Source: Alphaproteobacteria bacterium
GTDB lineage: Bacteria > Myxococcota_A > UBA796 > GCA-2862545
Assembly (NCBI GenBank): GCA_020632915.1
Contig: JACKEP010000018.1
Coordinates: 66,894 to 130,893 of the forward strand
Direction of reading: 5' to 3'
Length of the DNA stretch: 64,000 bases
Made by a program: the position numbers and the translations under genes. A model generated the notes under the pieces. That model was not told the DNA's origin. It did not search any database and saw only the letters and a list, made by a program, of their open reading frames with translations. Of the stretch, positions 16,630 through 24,264 are shown piece after piece. The stretch's first letter is position 1. The number at the start of each line of letters is the position of its first letter.

Positions 16630-17229
16630 ATGACCGACGCCGTCCCGCCGTTGACCCTGGTGCTCCTCGCTGCCGACCCACTCGCGCGGCAGGGCCTGGC
16701 GGGCCTGCTCACGACGGCGGGCGCGCTGGTGCACGCGCTCGCGACCGCGGGCGACGCCCACGCGCTGGTGGAGGCCGAGGCCGTCGACGCCGTGGTGGTC
16801 GACGGCGCCGAGCTGCTGGCCGCGCTCGCGCTGGACGTGCCCGTGGTGGCGCTGGTCGACGGCGCCGAGGCCGCCGCGATGGCGGTGCGGGACGGGGCGT
16901 GGGGCGTGGTGCACCGCGGCGTCGAGGCGTCGCGGGTGATGGCCGCGGCGCGCGCGGTGGCGCTCGGACTGCGCGTCGTCGACGACCGCTACCCGGACCT
17001 GCTGCGCCTGCCCGACCTGGAGCCGCCTGACGACCCGCTCACGCCGCGGGAGGAGGAGGTGCTGCTGCGGCTCGCGGAGGGCTGGTCGAACGCCCGCATC
17101 GCCACGGATCTGGGCGTGTCCGAGCGCACGGTGAAGTTCCACGTCAACCAGCTGATGCTCAAGCTGGGGGCGACCACCCGCACCGACGCCGTGGTGCGTG
17201 CCGCGCGATCGGGCCTGCTCTGGCTGTAG
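16630..17229 (+). CDS. LuxR/NarL-type response regulator
   Basis: This encodes 200 residues. The ATG at 16630 follows GGAGGG. Residues 1-115 look like a receiver domain, with the phrase AVVVDGAELLA at the usual phosphoacceptor strand. The conserved Lys region reads WGVVHRGVEAS, without an obvious Lys, so phosphorylation is doubtful. The C-terminal GerE helix-turn-helix is clear: LTPREEEVLLRLAEG and then VSERTVKFHVNQLMLKLGA. It should bind DNA as a dimer. No kinase lies nearby; the NarL-partner-type kinase at 58,313 is far away. It is followed by the SDR gene after 30 bases. Confidence 0.82.
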   Translation: MTDAVPPLTLVLLAADPLARQGLAGLLTTAGALVHALATAGDAHALVEAEAVDAVVVDGAELLAALALDVPVVALVDGAEAAAMAVRDGAWGVVHRGVEASRVMAAARAVALGLRVVDDRYPDLLRLPDLEPPDDPLTPREEEVLLRLAEGWSNARIATDLGVSERTVKFHVNQLMLKLGATTRTDAVVRAARSGLLWL

Positions 17230-17259
17230 GGTGGGATAGGCCGGGGCCGGGGGGAGGCG

Positions 17260-18105
17260 GTGACCGCGACGTCGACGACCACCGACACACCGCGCTGGGC
17301 GCTGGTCGCGGGCGGCACCACCACGGTGGGTGCGGCGTTCGCCGAGCGTGCGGCGGCGTCAGGTCTGCACGTCGTCGTCGTCGCCCGCGGGGTGGAGCGG
17401 CTCAGGGCCGTGGCGGACGGCCTGCGCGCGCGTCACGGCGTCGAGGTGGTGCCGGTCGCGCTCGACCTGCTCGCCGACGGCGCGGTCGAGGCGCTGCAGG
17501 AGGCCGTCGGCGACCGCGCGATCGACCTGATGGTGGTCAACGCCAACCTCCACCGCATCGGCAGCTTCGCCGACCAGCCGCTCGACCTGAAGGTGCGCAT
17601 GCTGCGCATGGACCTGGAGATGCCCGTGCGGCTCACGCACGCGTTCGGGCCGGGCATGGTGGCGCGCGGCCGGGGCCGCATCGTGTTCGTGAACGCGCTG
17701 AACGCGCTGACGGCGCTGGAGAACGACGCCGTGTTCCAGGGGGCGAAGGCGGGGCTGCGGGTGTTCGCCGAGAGCGTGGGCCTCGAGTACGCGCGCGCGG
17801 GCGTGCACGTGGCGACGGCGCTGGTGGCCGGCATCCAGGGCTCCGACAGCTTCGCGTCGAAGATGTCGCCGCGGACGCAGCGCTGGGTGCGCCTGGTGGG
17901 CGGGTCGATGTCGGCGGAGGCGATCGTCGACGACTGCTGGCGCCAGCTCGCCCGGGGCCGCACCGAGCTCGTGCCCGACGGGCGCGTGGGCCTGCTGTGG
18001 TCGGCGGGTAAGGCGATGGACGCCTCGCGCCTCCTTGGGTGGCGGTGGCTGCGGTGGGCGTGGTCGGCGCTGTTCGGGCGGCTGCTGGATGGAGACGGCG
18101 GGTGA
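17260..18105 (+). CDS. SDR-family protein with altered catalytic residues
   Basis: This encodes 281 residues. The GTG at 17260 follows GGGGGAGG. The Rossmann start is VAGGTTTVGAAFAE, a variant of TGxxxGxG, and the NNAG position reads VNANL. The active-site YxxxK reads FQGAK, with F159 and K163, and the preceding Ser position reads VNALNA. The protein thus keeps the nucleotide-binding fold and the Lys but lacks the catalytic Tyr and Ser of classical SDR enzymes. It may be a non-catalytic or divergent member. It sits between the LuxR-type gene and a lipoprotein gene, all on the same strand. Confidence 0.75.
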   Translation: MTATSTTTDTPRWALVAGGTTTVGAAFAERAAASGLHVVVVARGVERLRAVADGLRARHGVEVVPVALDLLADGAVEALQEAVGDRAIDLMVVNANLHRIGSFADQPLDLKVRMLRMDLEMPVRLTHAFGPGMVARGRGRIVFVNALNALTALENDAVFQGAKAGLRVFAESVGLEYARAGVHVATALVAGIQGSDSFASKMSPRTQRWVRLVGGSMSAEAIVDDCWRQLARGRTELVPDGRVGLLWSAGKAMDASRLLGWRWLRWAWSALFGRLLDGDGG

Positions 18106-18137
18106 TCAGGGTGTGGCCGGGTGAGGGTGGGAGGTGG

Positions 18138-18926
18138 GTGCGCCTGGGCGTCGCGGCGCTAGCGCTGGCGTGTGCCGGCGACGACCCGGGGACGGACGTC
18201 GACAGCGACGCCGACACCGAGGTCGACAGCGACGCGCTCGCCGACGCGACGGCAGAGTGGCGCGTCGGCGCAGGCCCGGCGGTCACCGTGTCCGGGCGCG
18301 TCCATGCCTTTGGTCCGACGCTCGGCGCGTCGCTCGACGGCGCCACGGTGCGCGTGGCGGAGGCGCCGGAGCTGTCCGTCGTGGTGGCGGACGACGGCAC
18401 GTTCGCGCTGGAGGTCCCGTCCGGTGCGCCGCTGTCGTTCCAGGTGGTGCAAGCGGGCTTCACGCTCAACCAGAGCGCTGCCATCGAGCTGGGCGCGGCG
18501 GGCGTCGACGACCTCGGCTTCCAGGTGCCGACGGAGGCGATGGTGGACGTGCTGGCGCAGGCCGCGGGCGTGGCGCTCGATCCCACGCGCTGTCAGATCG
18601 CCACCACCGTGTCCGCACCCGGCACGCCGCCCTACGGCGGTGCGGGGGTGGGCGAGCGGGACGTGGTGGTGTCCATCGACCCGCCGCTGCCCGCAGACGG
18701 CGTCGGCCCGGTCTACTTCGCCTACCTGTCCGACGCGCTGATCGTGCCCGACACCCGGCTCACGGCGTCGACGATCGACGGCGGCGTGCTGTTCGGCAAC
18801 GTGCCCGAGGGTGCGTACACGCTCACGGCCACCAAGGCGGGCATGACGTTCACGCCGGTGGCGATCCGGTGTCGGGCGGGCGTGCTGGTGAACGCGGCGC
18901 CGCCGCACGGGCTGCAGCCGCTGTGA
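18138..18926 (+). CDS. Putative lipoprotein with carboxypeptidase-regulatory-like domain
   Basis: This encodes about 262 residues. The GTG at 18138 has a GGGAGG 3-4 bases upstream and gives VRLGVAALALACAGDD, a short lipoprotein signal. A GTG at 18102, overlapping the stop of the SDR gene, is an alternative. A Asp/Thr-rich linker follows. Then comes a beta-rich part with VTVSGRVHAFGPTLGASLDG and DDGTFALEVPSGAPLSFQVV, which resembles carboxypeptidase-regulatory/CarboxypepD_reg domains (VSGxV...DGxFxLxVP). A second copy may start near GVLFGNVPEGAYTLTATK. It is probably a surface beta-sandwich protein. Confidence 0.65.
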   Translation: MRLGVAALALACAGDDPGTDVDSDADTEVDSDALADATAEWRVGAGPAVTVSGRVHAFGPTLGASLDGATVRVAEAPELSVVVADDGTFALEVPSGAPLSFQVVQAGFTLNQSAAIELGAAGVDDLGFQVPTEAMVDVLAQAAGVALDPTRCQIATTVSAPGTPPYGGAGVGERDVVVSIDPPLPADGVGPVYFAYLSDALIVPDTRLTASTIDGGVLFGNVPEGAYTLTATKAGMTFTPVAIRCRAGVLVNAAPPHGLQPL

Positions 18927-18939
18927 GGCGTGGAGTGAC

Positions 18940-19485
18940 GTGGTGGACATGACGACGCCGCAGGGCTTCGAGGACGCCCGCACGTGGCTGCTGGCCTTCG
19001 ACGACGTCGACGGCCTCCCTCCGCTCGCGGACGCGGCCCGCCTCGGCGCGACCTGGCGGTGGCCGAGCTTTTCGCCGTGGCAGTCCTGGACCCTCCTGCG
19101 CCGTCGCGGTGCGTTCGAGGTCCGTCGCCGCACCTGGGTGCAACCGCAAGGCCCGTTGCGTCCTGCACGGTGTTTCGTGGCCATGGGCCGCGTCGAAGCC
19201 AGCGTCGCCGCCGCGCTGGTCGAGAGCTTCGACGCGTCCTGGCTGCGGCTCGACCCACAGGCGGCGTCCTGGGGGATCGACGGCACGACGTGCGGTGTGC
19301 TCGTGCCGGACGCCCAAGGGACCTTCAGCCAGCTTTCGTGGTGGAGCCAGCCGCCGGAAGCGTGGGCGCCCATCGTCACCTGGCATGATCGCGCGACGGC
19401 CGCCTTGGAGCGGTTCCTCCCGTCCGGTACGACCGACGATGCCTACCCGCAGGTCTTGCCTCTCGGCTGCGGCCGAGTAAGTTGA
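18940..19485 (+). CDS. Hypothetical protein
   Basis: This encodes 181 residues from a GTG at 18940, or 178 from the in-frame ATG at 18949. It is rich in Trp and aromatic residues (WRWPSFSPWQSWTLLRRRG) and has no signal or membrane segment. I do not recognise the family. It begins 13 bases after the lipoprotein gene, on the same strand. Its stop codon lies inside the palindrome that probably regulates the next gene. Confidence 0.55.
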   Translation: MVDMTTPQGFEDARTWLLAFDDVDGLPPLADAARLGATWRWPSFSPWQSWTLLRRRGAFEVRRRTWVQPQGPLRPARCFVAMGRVEASVAAALVESFDASWLRLDPQAASWGIDGTTCGVLVPDAQGTFSQLSWWSQPPEAWAPIVTWHDRATAALERFLPSGTTDDAYPQVLPLGCGRVS

Positions 19486-19495
19486 TCGAGTCAAC
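19481..19495. promoter_or_regulatory. Candidate MarR-family operator
   Basis: The sequence GTTGATCGAGTCAAC is an inverted repeat with 5-base perfect arms and a 5-base centre. It lies 16 bases before the GTG of the hydrolase gene, whose operon ends with a MarR regulator. MarR proteins commonly bind such TTGA-N-TCAA palindromes near the promoter of their own operon, so autoregulation is likely. This is inference from position and symmetry. Confidence 0.5.
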
Positions 19496-19511
19496 GATGT
19501 GGTGAGCCTCC

Positions 19512-20627
19512 GTGACTCCAGTTCGCCCCTCCCTGGCCGCCGTCGCCGCGGCTGTGCTCGCTGCCTGCGCCCCTCCAGCAGACCCGGGCCCCGAGGTCGG
19601 CACGCCCGTGGTGGTCGGGCCCGGCGTGCCCGATCCGGACGCGGCCTACCGGGACCCGTGGCATGCCGTGCTCGCCGACGCGCAGATCGTCGACAAGGAG
19701 GTCACCGTCGGCGACGTCACGCTGCGCTACGCCGAGGGGCCCGACCACGGTCCGCCGCTGGTGTTGCTGCACGCGCAGCACCTGGACCACTTCAGCTACA
19801 GCCGCGTGCTGCCGGCGCTGTCGCAGGCGTTCCACGTCTTCGCGGTGACCTACCACGGCCACGGCGAGACCCGGAGCCCCGTCGAGCGCCTCGCCGCCGA
19901 GCCCATCGGCGTCGACCTGTCGGCGTTCCTCGAGCACGTCGTGGGTGAGCCGGTGTTCCTCACGGGCAACTCGTCGGGTGCGCTGCTGTCGGTGTGGCTG
20001 GCGGCGAACCGACCGGACCTGGTGCGCGCGGTGCTGTTGGAGGACCCGCCGCTGTTCACGTCGGAGCTGTCGCGTTCGCGATCGACGGTGGCCTACCACA
20101 CGTTCACGACGTGCCACGACTTCCTGGCCGACGCCGAGGCGGTCGCGTCCGAAGACTTCCTCGTCTACTGGCTCACGGCCAACCGCGACTTCGTGGTGCA
20201 GCAGGCGGGGGAGGTGGGGTTCTCGCTGGCGCTGGCCAGCATCGCGCAGTTCCGTGCGGACCACCCCGGGGAGCGCGTGGAGCTGACGTACCTGCCCGAC
20301 ACGATGCGCATGCTGGTGCGCGGCCTCGACGTCTACGACCCGCACTTCGGCGACGCCTTCTACGACGGCCGCTGGAGCGCGGGCTTCGATCAGGCCGAGG
20401 CGCTGACCCGGGTGCAGGCACCCACGCTGCTGCTGCACGCCCGCTTCGAGATCCTGGAGGACGGCACGCTCAACGGTGCGCTCGACGACACCGACGCGGC
20501 GCGGGCCCTGTCGCTGCTGCCCGACGGCACGTACCAGTCCATCGACGCCGAACACGTGGTGCACCTCGACCAGCCCGACGCCTTCGTCGATGTGCTCACA
20601 GGCTTCTTCGACGGCGACCTGCCGTGA
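19512..20627 (+). CDS. Alpha/beta hydrolase lipoprotein
   Basis: This encodes 371 residues from a GTG at 19512. The start MTPVRPSLAAVAAAVLAACAPP is a lipoprotein signal with lipobox AAC. The hydrolase fold shows LVLLHAQHLDHFSYSRVLPAL (oxyanion region), VTYHGHGETRSP, the nucleophile elbow TGNSSGALLS with Ser in G-x-S-x-G, and a C-terminal DAEHVVHLDQPDAF with the catalytic His. The substrate could be an ester, lactone or epoxide. It overlaps by 4 bases the MarR-type regulator gene, so the pair is translationally coupled and probably repressed through the upstream palindrome. Confidence 0.82.
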   Translation: MTPVRPSLAAVAAAVLAACAPPADPGPEVGTPVVVGPGVPDPDAAYRDPWHAVLADAQIVDKEVTVGDVTLRYAEGPDHGPPLVLLHAQHLDHFSYSRVLPALSQAFHVFAVTYHGHGETRSPVERLAAEPIGVDLSAFLEHVVGEPVFLTGNSSGALLSVWLAANRPDLVRAVLLEDPPLFTSELSRSRSTVAYHTFTTCHDFLADAEAVASEDFLVYWLTANRDFVVQQAGEVGFSLALASIAQFRADHPGERVELTYLPDTMRMLVRGLDVYDPHFGDAFYDGRWSAGFDQAEALTRVQAPTLLLHARFEILEDGTLNGALDDTDAARALSLLPDGTYQSIDAEHVVHLDQPDAFVDVLTGFFDGDLP

Positions 20628-21118
20628 GCGGCGACGGACCGGATGCCGGACGCCGTGAGGCGGCGCTGCGCGACGTGGCCCTGCTGCGCTCGTTCGGGGT
20701 GTTGAACCGGACGTTCCTCGCGTACTTCTCGCGGGGGCTGGCGGGTGAGGGGCTGTCGTACTCGGAGGGCACGGTGCTGATGAACGTCGCCGCGCGGCCT
20801 GGCGCGATGCAGGACGCGCTGGCGCGTGAGCTGGTGATCGACAAGGCGGCGGTGGCCCGGTCGGTCAAGGGCCTCAAGGCGAAGGAGCTGGTGCAGGTGC
20901 GACGGTCGCCCACGGACCGGCGCGCCCACGAGCTCCGGCTCACGCCCGACGGCCAGGCCCTCGTGGCGCGCATCGCGCGTTGGAACGAAGCCTGGATCGG
21001 CGCGGTCACGGACGGGATCGACGCGGAGGCGTGGGCGGTGTTCCGCGACGTGCTCACGCAGCTGGTGGCGCGGTCGAAGGAGGCGCCGGTCGACGTCGAG
21101 GGCCGAGGCAAGGCGTGA
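20624..21118 (+). CDS. MarR-family transcriptional regulator
   Basis: This encodes 164 residues. The GTG at 20624 overlaps the TGA of the hydrolase gene (GTGA). The winged helix shows AMQDALARELVIDKAAVARSVKGLKAKELVQVRRSPTDRRA split by turns, including the typical wing Asp-Arg-Arg (SPTDRRAHELRLTPDG). The N- and C-terminal helices would form the dimer. MarR proteins repress their own operon and release it on binding a phenolic or oxidised ligand. Here the likely target is the palindrome at 19481-19495. Confidence 0.88.
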   Translation: MSGDGPDAGRREAALRDVALLRSFGVLNRTFLAYFSRGLAGEGLSYSEGTVLMNVAARPGAMQDALARELVIDKAAVARSVKGLKAKELVQVRRSPTDRRAHELRLTPDGQALVARIARWNEAWIGAVTDGIDAEAWAVFRDVLTQLVARSKEAPVDVEGRGKA

Positions 21119-21146
21119 GGGCGTGAGCCCCCGGGGCGCGTCAGGC

Positions 21147-21695
21147 CTACGGCCGGATCACCTGGGCCGTGAGCTGGACCATGCCCGCGACGTGCTGTCG
21201 CGGCGGGCCGAAGACGAGGTCGCGGCGCTGCTGCAGCCCGTCCCACAGGCGGATGCCGTGGCCGAGGATGACGGGCAGGAACGTGAGCGTGAGCTCGTCG
21301 ACCACGCCGGCGTCGAGCCCCTGCCGGACGATTTCGCCGCCATCGAGGTAGACGTCGCGGCCGTTGGCGGCGTCGAGCGCAGACGCCACGAGTTGATCGA
21401 TGGGGCCGCAGACCGCGCGCGCGTCGCCGCCGCCCGGTGCGGGGGGCAGGGGATGGTGGGTCGCGACGAGCACGGGGCGGTCTCCGTAATGCCAGGCGTC
21501 GAAGTCGAGGAGCACCTGGTAGGTGCGTCGGCCCATCAGCAGGGCGCCGACGTCAGCGAGGAAGGTGGCGAAGTCGAGGCCCTCGGAGCGTTCGTCGGGG
21601 TCGGGCGTGCGCTCCATGAGGAAGGACAGGTCGTGGTTCGGGCCGGCGATGCAGCCGTCGAGGGAGCAGCCGAGGTAGGCGCGGACGCGGGGCAT
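21147..21695 (-). CDS. Dihydrofolate-reductase-like (RibD C-terminal) protein
   Basis: This encodes 182 residues from the ATG at 21695. Typical phrases are RAYLGCSLDGCIAGPNHDLSFL at the N-terminus (split by a turn), ALLMGRRTYQVL, DVYLDGGEIVRQGLDAGVVDEL and FLPVILGHGIRLW. These mark the RibD_C/dihydrofolate reductase-like family (YyaP/YwjB-like), which binds NADPH. Members are common, and their true substrate is mostly unknown. It is convergent with the MarR-type gene. Confidence 0.85.
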   Translation of the reverse strand: MPRVRAYLGCSLDGCIAGPNHDLSFLMERTPDPDERSEGLDFATFLADVGALLMGRRTYQVLLDFDAWHYGDRPVLVATHHPLPPAPGGGDARAVCGPIDQLVASALDAANGRDVYLDGGEIVRQGLDAGVVDELTLTFLPVILGHGIRLWDGLQQRRDLVFGPPRQHVAGMVQLTAQVIRP

Positions 21696-21779
21696 GGGCG
21701 GGCCGGGGGTGTGGGGGATGGGGGAGCTTGGCATGGAGCGGGGGCGTGTGCAGGGCGCGTCGAGAGGGGGCGTCGTCGC

Positions 21780-22184
21780 TCACACTGTCCGCCTCGCGAG
21801 GCTGGCCACGGCGCCACCGAAGTGCTCGGCGTCGAGCGTGAGCGCGTCGAACGACAGGGTCCACGGGGACGTTCCACACAGATGCCCGATCGCGCCGCGG
21901 ACACCGATGTGGCCTCGGGCGTTGACGTCGAAGAACTCCAGCGCGAGCTCCCCAGGAGAGAGGCTCTCCAGACGGGCGCTCCCCGAACGGGTGCGCTCCA
22001 GGGCCGTCAACGACGTGATGAACGCGTGCCACGCTGCGGCCAGCACCCAACAGTCGACGCTCCCGGTCGACGCGCCGAGGTTCACGGAGACGATCACGAT
22101 GCGATCTCCGCCAGAGGTCGCGTCTGCGTCGAGCACCTCCAGCGTGATGGACTGATCGTCGGCGGCTGGGAATGTCGTTGGCAT
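21780..22184 (-). CDS. Hypothetical small protein, perhaps WapI/DUF-type immunity-like
   Basis: This encodes 134 residues. The ATG at 22184 follows an AGCGGGGGATCG stretch of weak Shine-Dalgarno character. The layout is an alternating beta-sheet start (RIVIVSVNLGASTGSVDCWV), a helix (AAAWHAFITSLTALERT), then a PGELALEFFDVNARGHIGV sheet. This resembles small WapI-like immunity proteins, with a first strand pair, a helix and a closing sheet, but the likeness is weak. No toxin gene is adjacent. It is the last gene before the defence operon. The 150 bases between hold nothing that I can recognise. Confidence 0.5.
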   Translation of the reverse strand: MPTTFPAADDQSITLEVLDADATSGGDRIVIVSVNLGASTGSVDCWVLAAAWHAFITSLTALERTRSGSARLESLSPGELALEFFDVNARGHIGVRGAIGHLCGTSPWTLSFDALTLDAEHFGGAVASLARRTV

Positions 22185-22332
22185 CGATCCCCCGTGTGCC
22201 GGTCTAGCGGCTGTTGCGGACGTCGGAGGAGCTCGATCGACGTTTCGGTCTCGCTGCTACCGACCGGTCCCGGAAGCCTCGGCGTGGGCCCATGACGACG
22301 ACGTCAGACCGATCGCGACCGCAACGATTCAC

Positions 22333-24264
22333 CTACTCACCCCCCAGGAACGCCGCGCCCGCGTCCTCCAGCGTCGGCACCACCAGCGCCCGGTCCAGGT
22401 CCCGGTTCATCCGCTCGCAGCTCGGCTCGGCGATCAGCAGGCACCCGTGGCACGCCGCGCCCTCCCGACCCCGTCCGTCCTCCGGCCCGTCCGGCTCGTG
22501 CTGGGCGCACACCGGGTCGTTCGAGCAGATGAGGTTCCGCTCCACGGCCTCGTCGATGTGGCGGACGATCTCGCGCCCGACCTCCACGAGGCCGCCGAGC
22601 GTGCCCTCGCTGCCCGGCGTGCCCGTGTACAGCAGGATGCCCGCCCGGGACTTCGTGGGGTCCTCGGGGTGGCGGTAGCAGTAGATGCGCTCGCGGATGG
22701 CGCTCGCCGAGTACCCGCACTCCAGGCTGATCTGGGTGATCAGCATGTGGGCGAGGCTGTGCAGCATGAGCATGCGCGCGCTGGTGAACCGGTCCATTGA
22801 GGTGTCCGACGGCGCCAGCTCGTTCTCCCGGCGAAGCCCGGCTCGGAACTGGGACTCCCGGACCTTCACGGCGTCACGGTCCTCCCAGGCGCGCAGGGCG
22901 GCCTCGTCGAACGCGAGGAACACGCCCTCACCAAGGATCTCGACCGCTGGGATCCAGTCCTTGTGTTCGGACAGCGGTGCCGTCTGCTGTCCGGCCAGCT
23001 CCAGGTCACCCTCGGGGCCGACGTTCACGCCCTCGATCCGGGTGAAGCCCACCATCGCGCGGACCTCGCGGAGCGCGTGCACCAGCACGACGCGGTCGAG
23101 GTAGTCCGGCAGCTTCTGGTCGAGCTGGCGGGCGAACCACCGCTCGCCCTTCGGTGGCAGGTCGTCGGCGTAGCCGGGCGGTGCGGCCATGAGGGCAGCC
23201 CACTCGGCCTCGCGGATGGGGACGGCCTTCTTGTCGGCGCCGTCCCGCTTGGCGCGGATCGCGTCGAGCACCTCGGTCTCGTCCTCGTCGGCGAAGGCCT
23301 CCTCGACCTCCTCGATGAGGCTCATCGCCATCTGCAGGTCGCGCAGGGTCTCGACGCGCTTCAGGGAGCCCCAGAACTTCGACACCTTGCGGCGGAGGTC
23401 CTCGCCCACGTCGGGGATCGACAGCACGCTCAGGCGCTGGGGGAACCACACGTTGGAGCCCGTGCGGATGAGCAGCTTCGCCTGCTCGTCGCAGTGGTCG
23501 TCGTTGGACTGCAGCCAAGGGCGCCACCCCGCACAGGTGCCGAGCGCGTGGGGGAGGCGGAGGTCCTGCAGGCCGCGGGTGCGCCCACAGCGCCGGCAGA
23601 CCACGACCAGGTCGGTGAGACCACCGCTGGTGCCGGTGGTGATCAGCGCGAGGTCGGCGGTGTGCTCCTGGCCGTCGTCGCCGACCATCGAGCCGTGCTC
23701 GGGGTCGGGGTGGCAGTAGTAGACCTGGGTCTGCCCCTCGGCCTTCTCCATGCCCTCCTCGACCTGCCCGGCGTGGACGAAGCCGCGCCAGTTGATGTCC
23801 TGCAGGTGGCCCTTGGGGCACGCGCTCACGAAGCGGATGGGGACCGTGGGCTGGTTCCTGCGGGTGTCGGCGTAGCAGGCGTGCTCGCGCTTCTCGTCGA
23901 GGCCGTCGCGTCGCACCAGCGACCGGCAGGTGCGGCACAGGTACCAGCTCGGGAACTCTCGGGCGTGCACGCCGCGCCACGGCGCCGGGTCGTCGTCCTC
24001 ACACCGCGGGGGCAGGCGCAGGCGCACGTGGTTGTGCTCCCAGTGCCCTGCACCCTTCAGCATGGACAGCGCCTGCTTCTCCAGCCGGGGCTCCTCCAGG
24101 AAGCCCTCGTCCCGGTCGGCGTACTGCCAGGTGTCGAGGCCCTTGATGACCACGGCGTAGTCGACCAGGTCGACGATGGCGCCAGGGCCTGCTGCCGTGA
24201 GCATCTGGCTCCGGCGGATGCTTCCGTCCGGCGGCTTGCGCCGCCCGTCCCCACGCGCGCTCAT
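22333..24264 (-). CDS. drmB: DISARM protein DrmB (DUF1998)
   Basis: This encodes 643 residues. DrmB is one of the core DISARM proteins and works with the DrmA helicase, which is adjacent. N-terminal zinc-finger-like Cys pairs are visible (CRTCRSL, CPKGH, CRRCGRT). The C-terminal DUF1998 domain has LHSLAHMLI, then ILLYTGTPGSEGTLGGLVEVG, and the Cys cluster CSNDPVC... ACHGCLLIAEPSCE that likely binds zinc. The ATG at 24264 overlaps the TGA of drmA (ATGA), so translation is coupled. It is the last gene of the operon. The assignment rests on the motifs and the DrmA neighbour together. Confidence 0.88.
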   Translation of the reverse strand: MSARGDGRRKPPDGSIRRSQMLTAAGPGAIVDLVDYAVVIKGLDTWQYADRDEGFLEEPRLEKQALSMLKGAGHWEHNHVRLRLPPRCEDDDPAPWRGVHAREFPSWYLCRTCRSLVRRDGLDEKREHACYADTRRNQPTVPIRFVSACPKGHLQDINWRGFVHAGQVEEGMEKAEGQTQVYYCHPDPEHGSMVGDDGQEHTADLALITTGTSGGLTDLVVVCRRCGRTRGLQDLRLPHALGTCAGWRPWLQSNDDHCDEQAKLLIRTGSNVWFPQRLSVLSIPDVGEDLRRKVSKFWGSLKRVETLRDLQMAMSLIEEVEEAFADEDETEVLDAIRAKRDGADKKAVPIREAEWAALMAAPPGYADDLPPKGERWFARQLDQKLPDYLDRVVLVHALREVRAMVGFTRIEGVNVGPEGDLELAGQQTAPLSEHKDWIPAVEILGEGVFLAFDEAALRAWEDRDAVKVRESQFRAGLRRENELAPSDTSMDRFTSARMLMLHSLAHMLITQISLECGYSASAIRERIYCYRHPEDPTKSRAGILLYTGTPGSEGTLGGLVEVGREIVRHIDEAVERNLICSNDPVCAQHEPDGPEDGRGREGAACHGCLLIAEPSCERMNRDLDRALVVPTLEDAGAAFLGGE

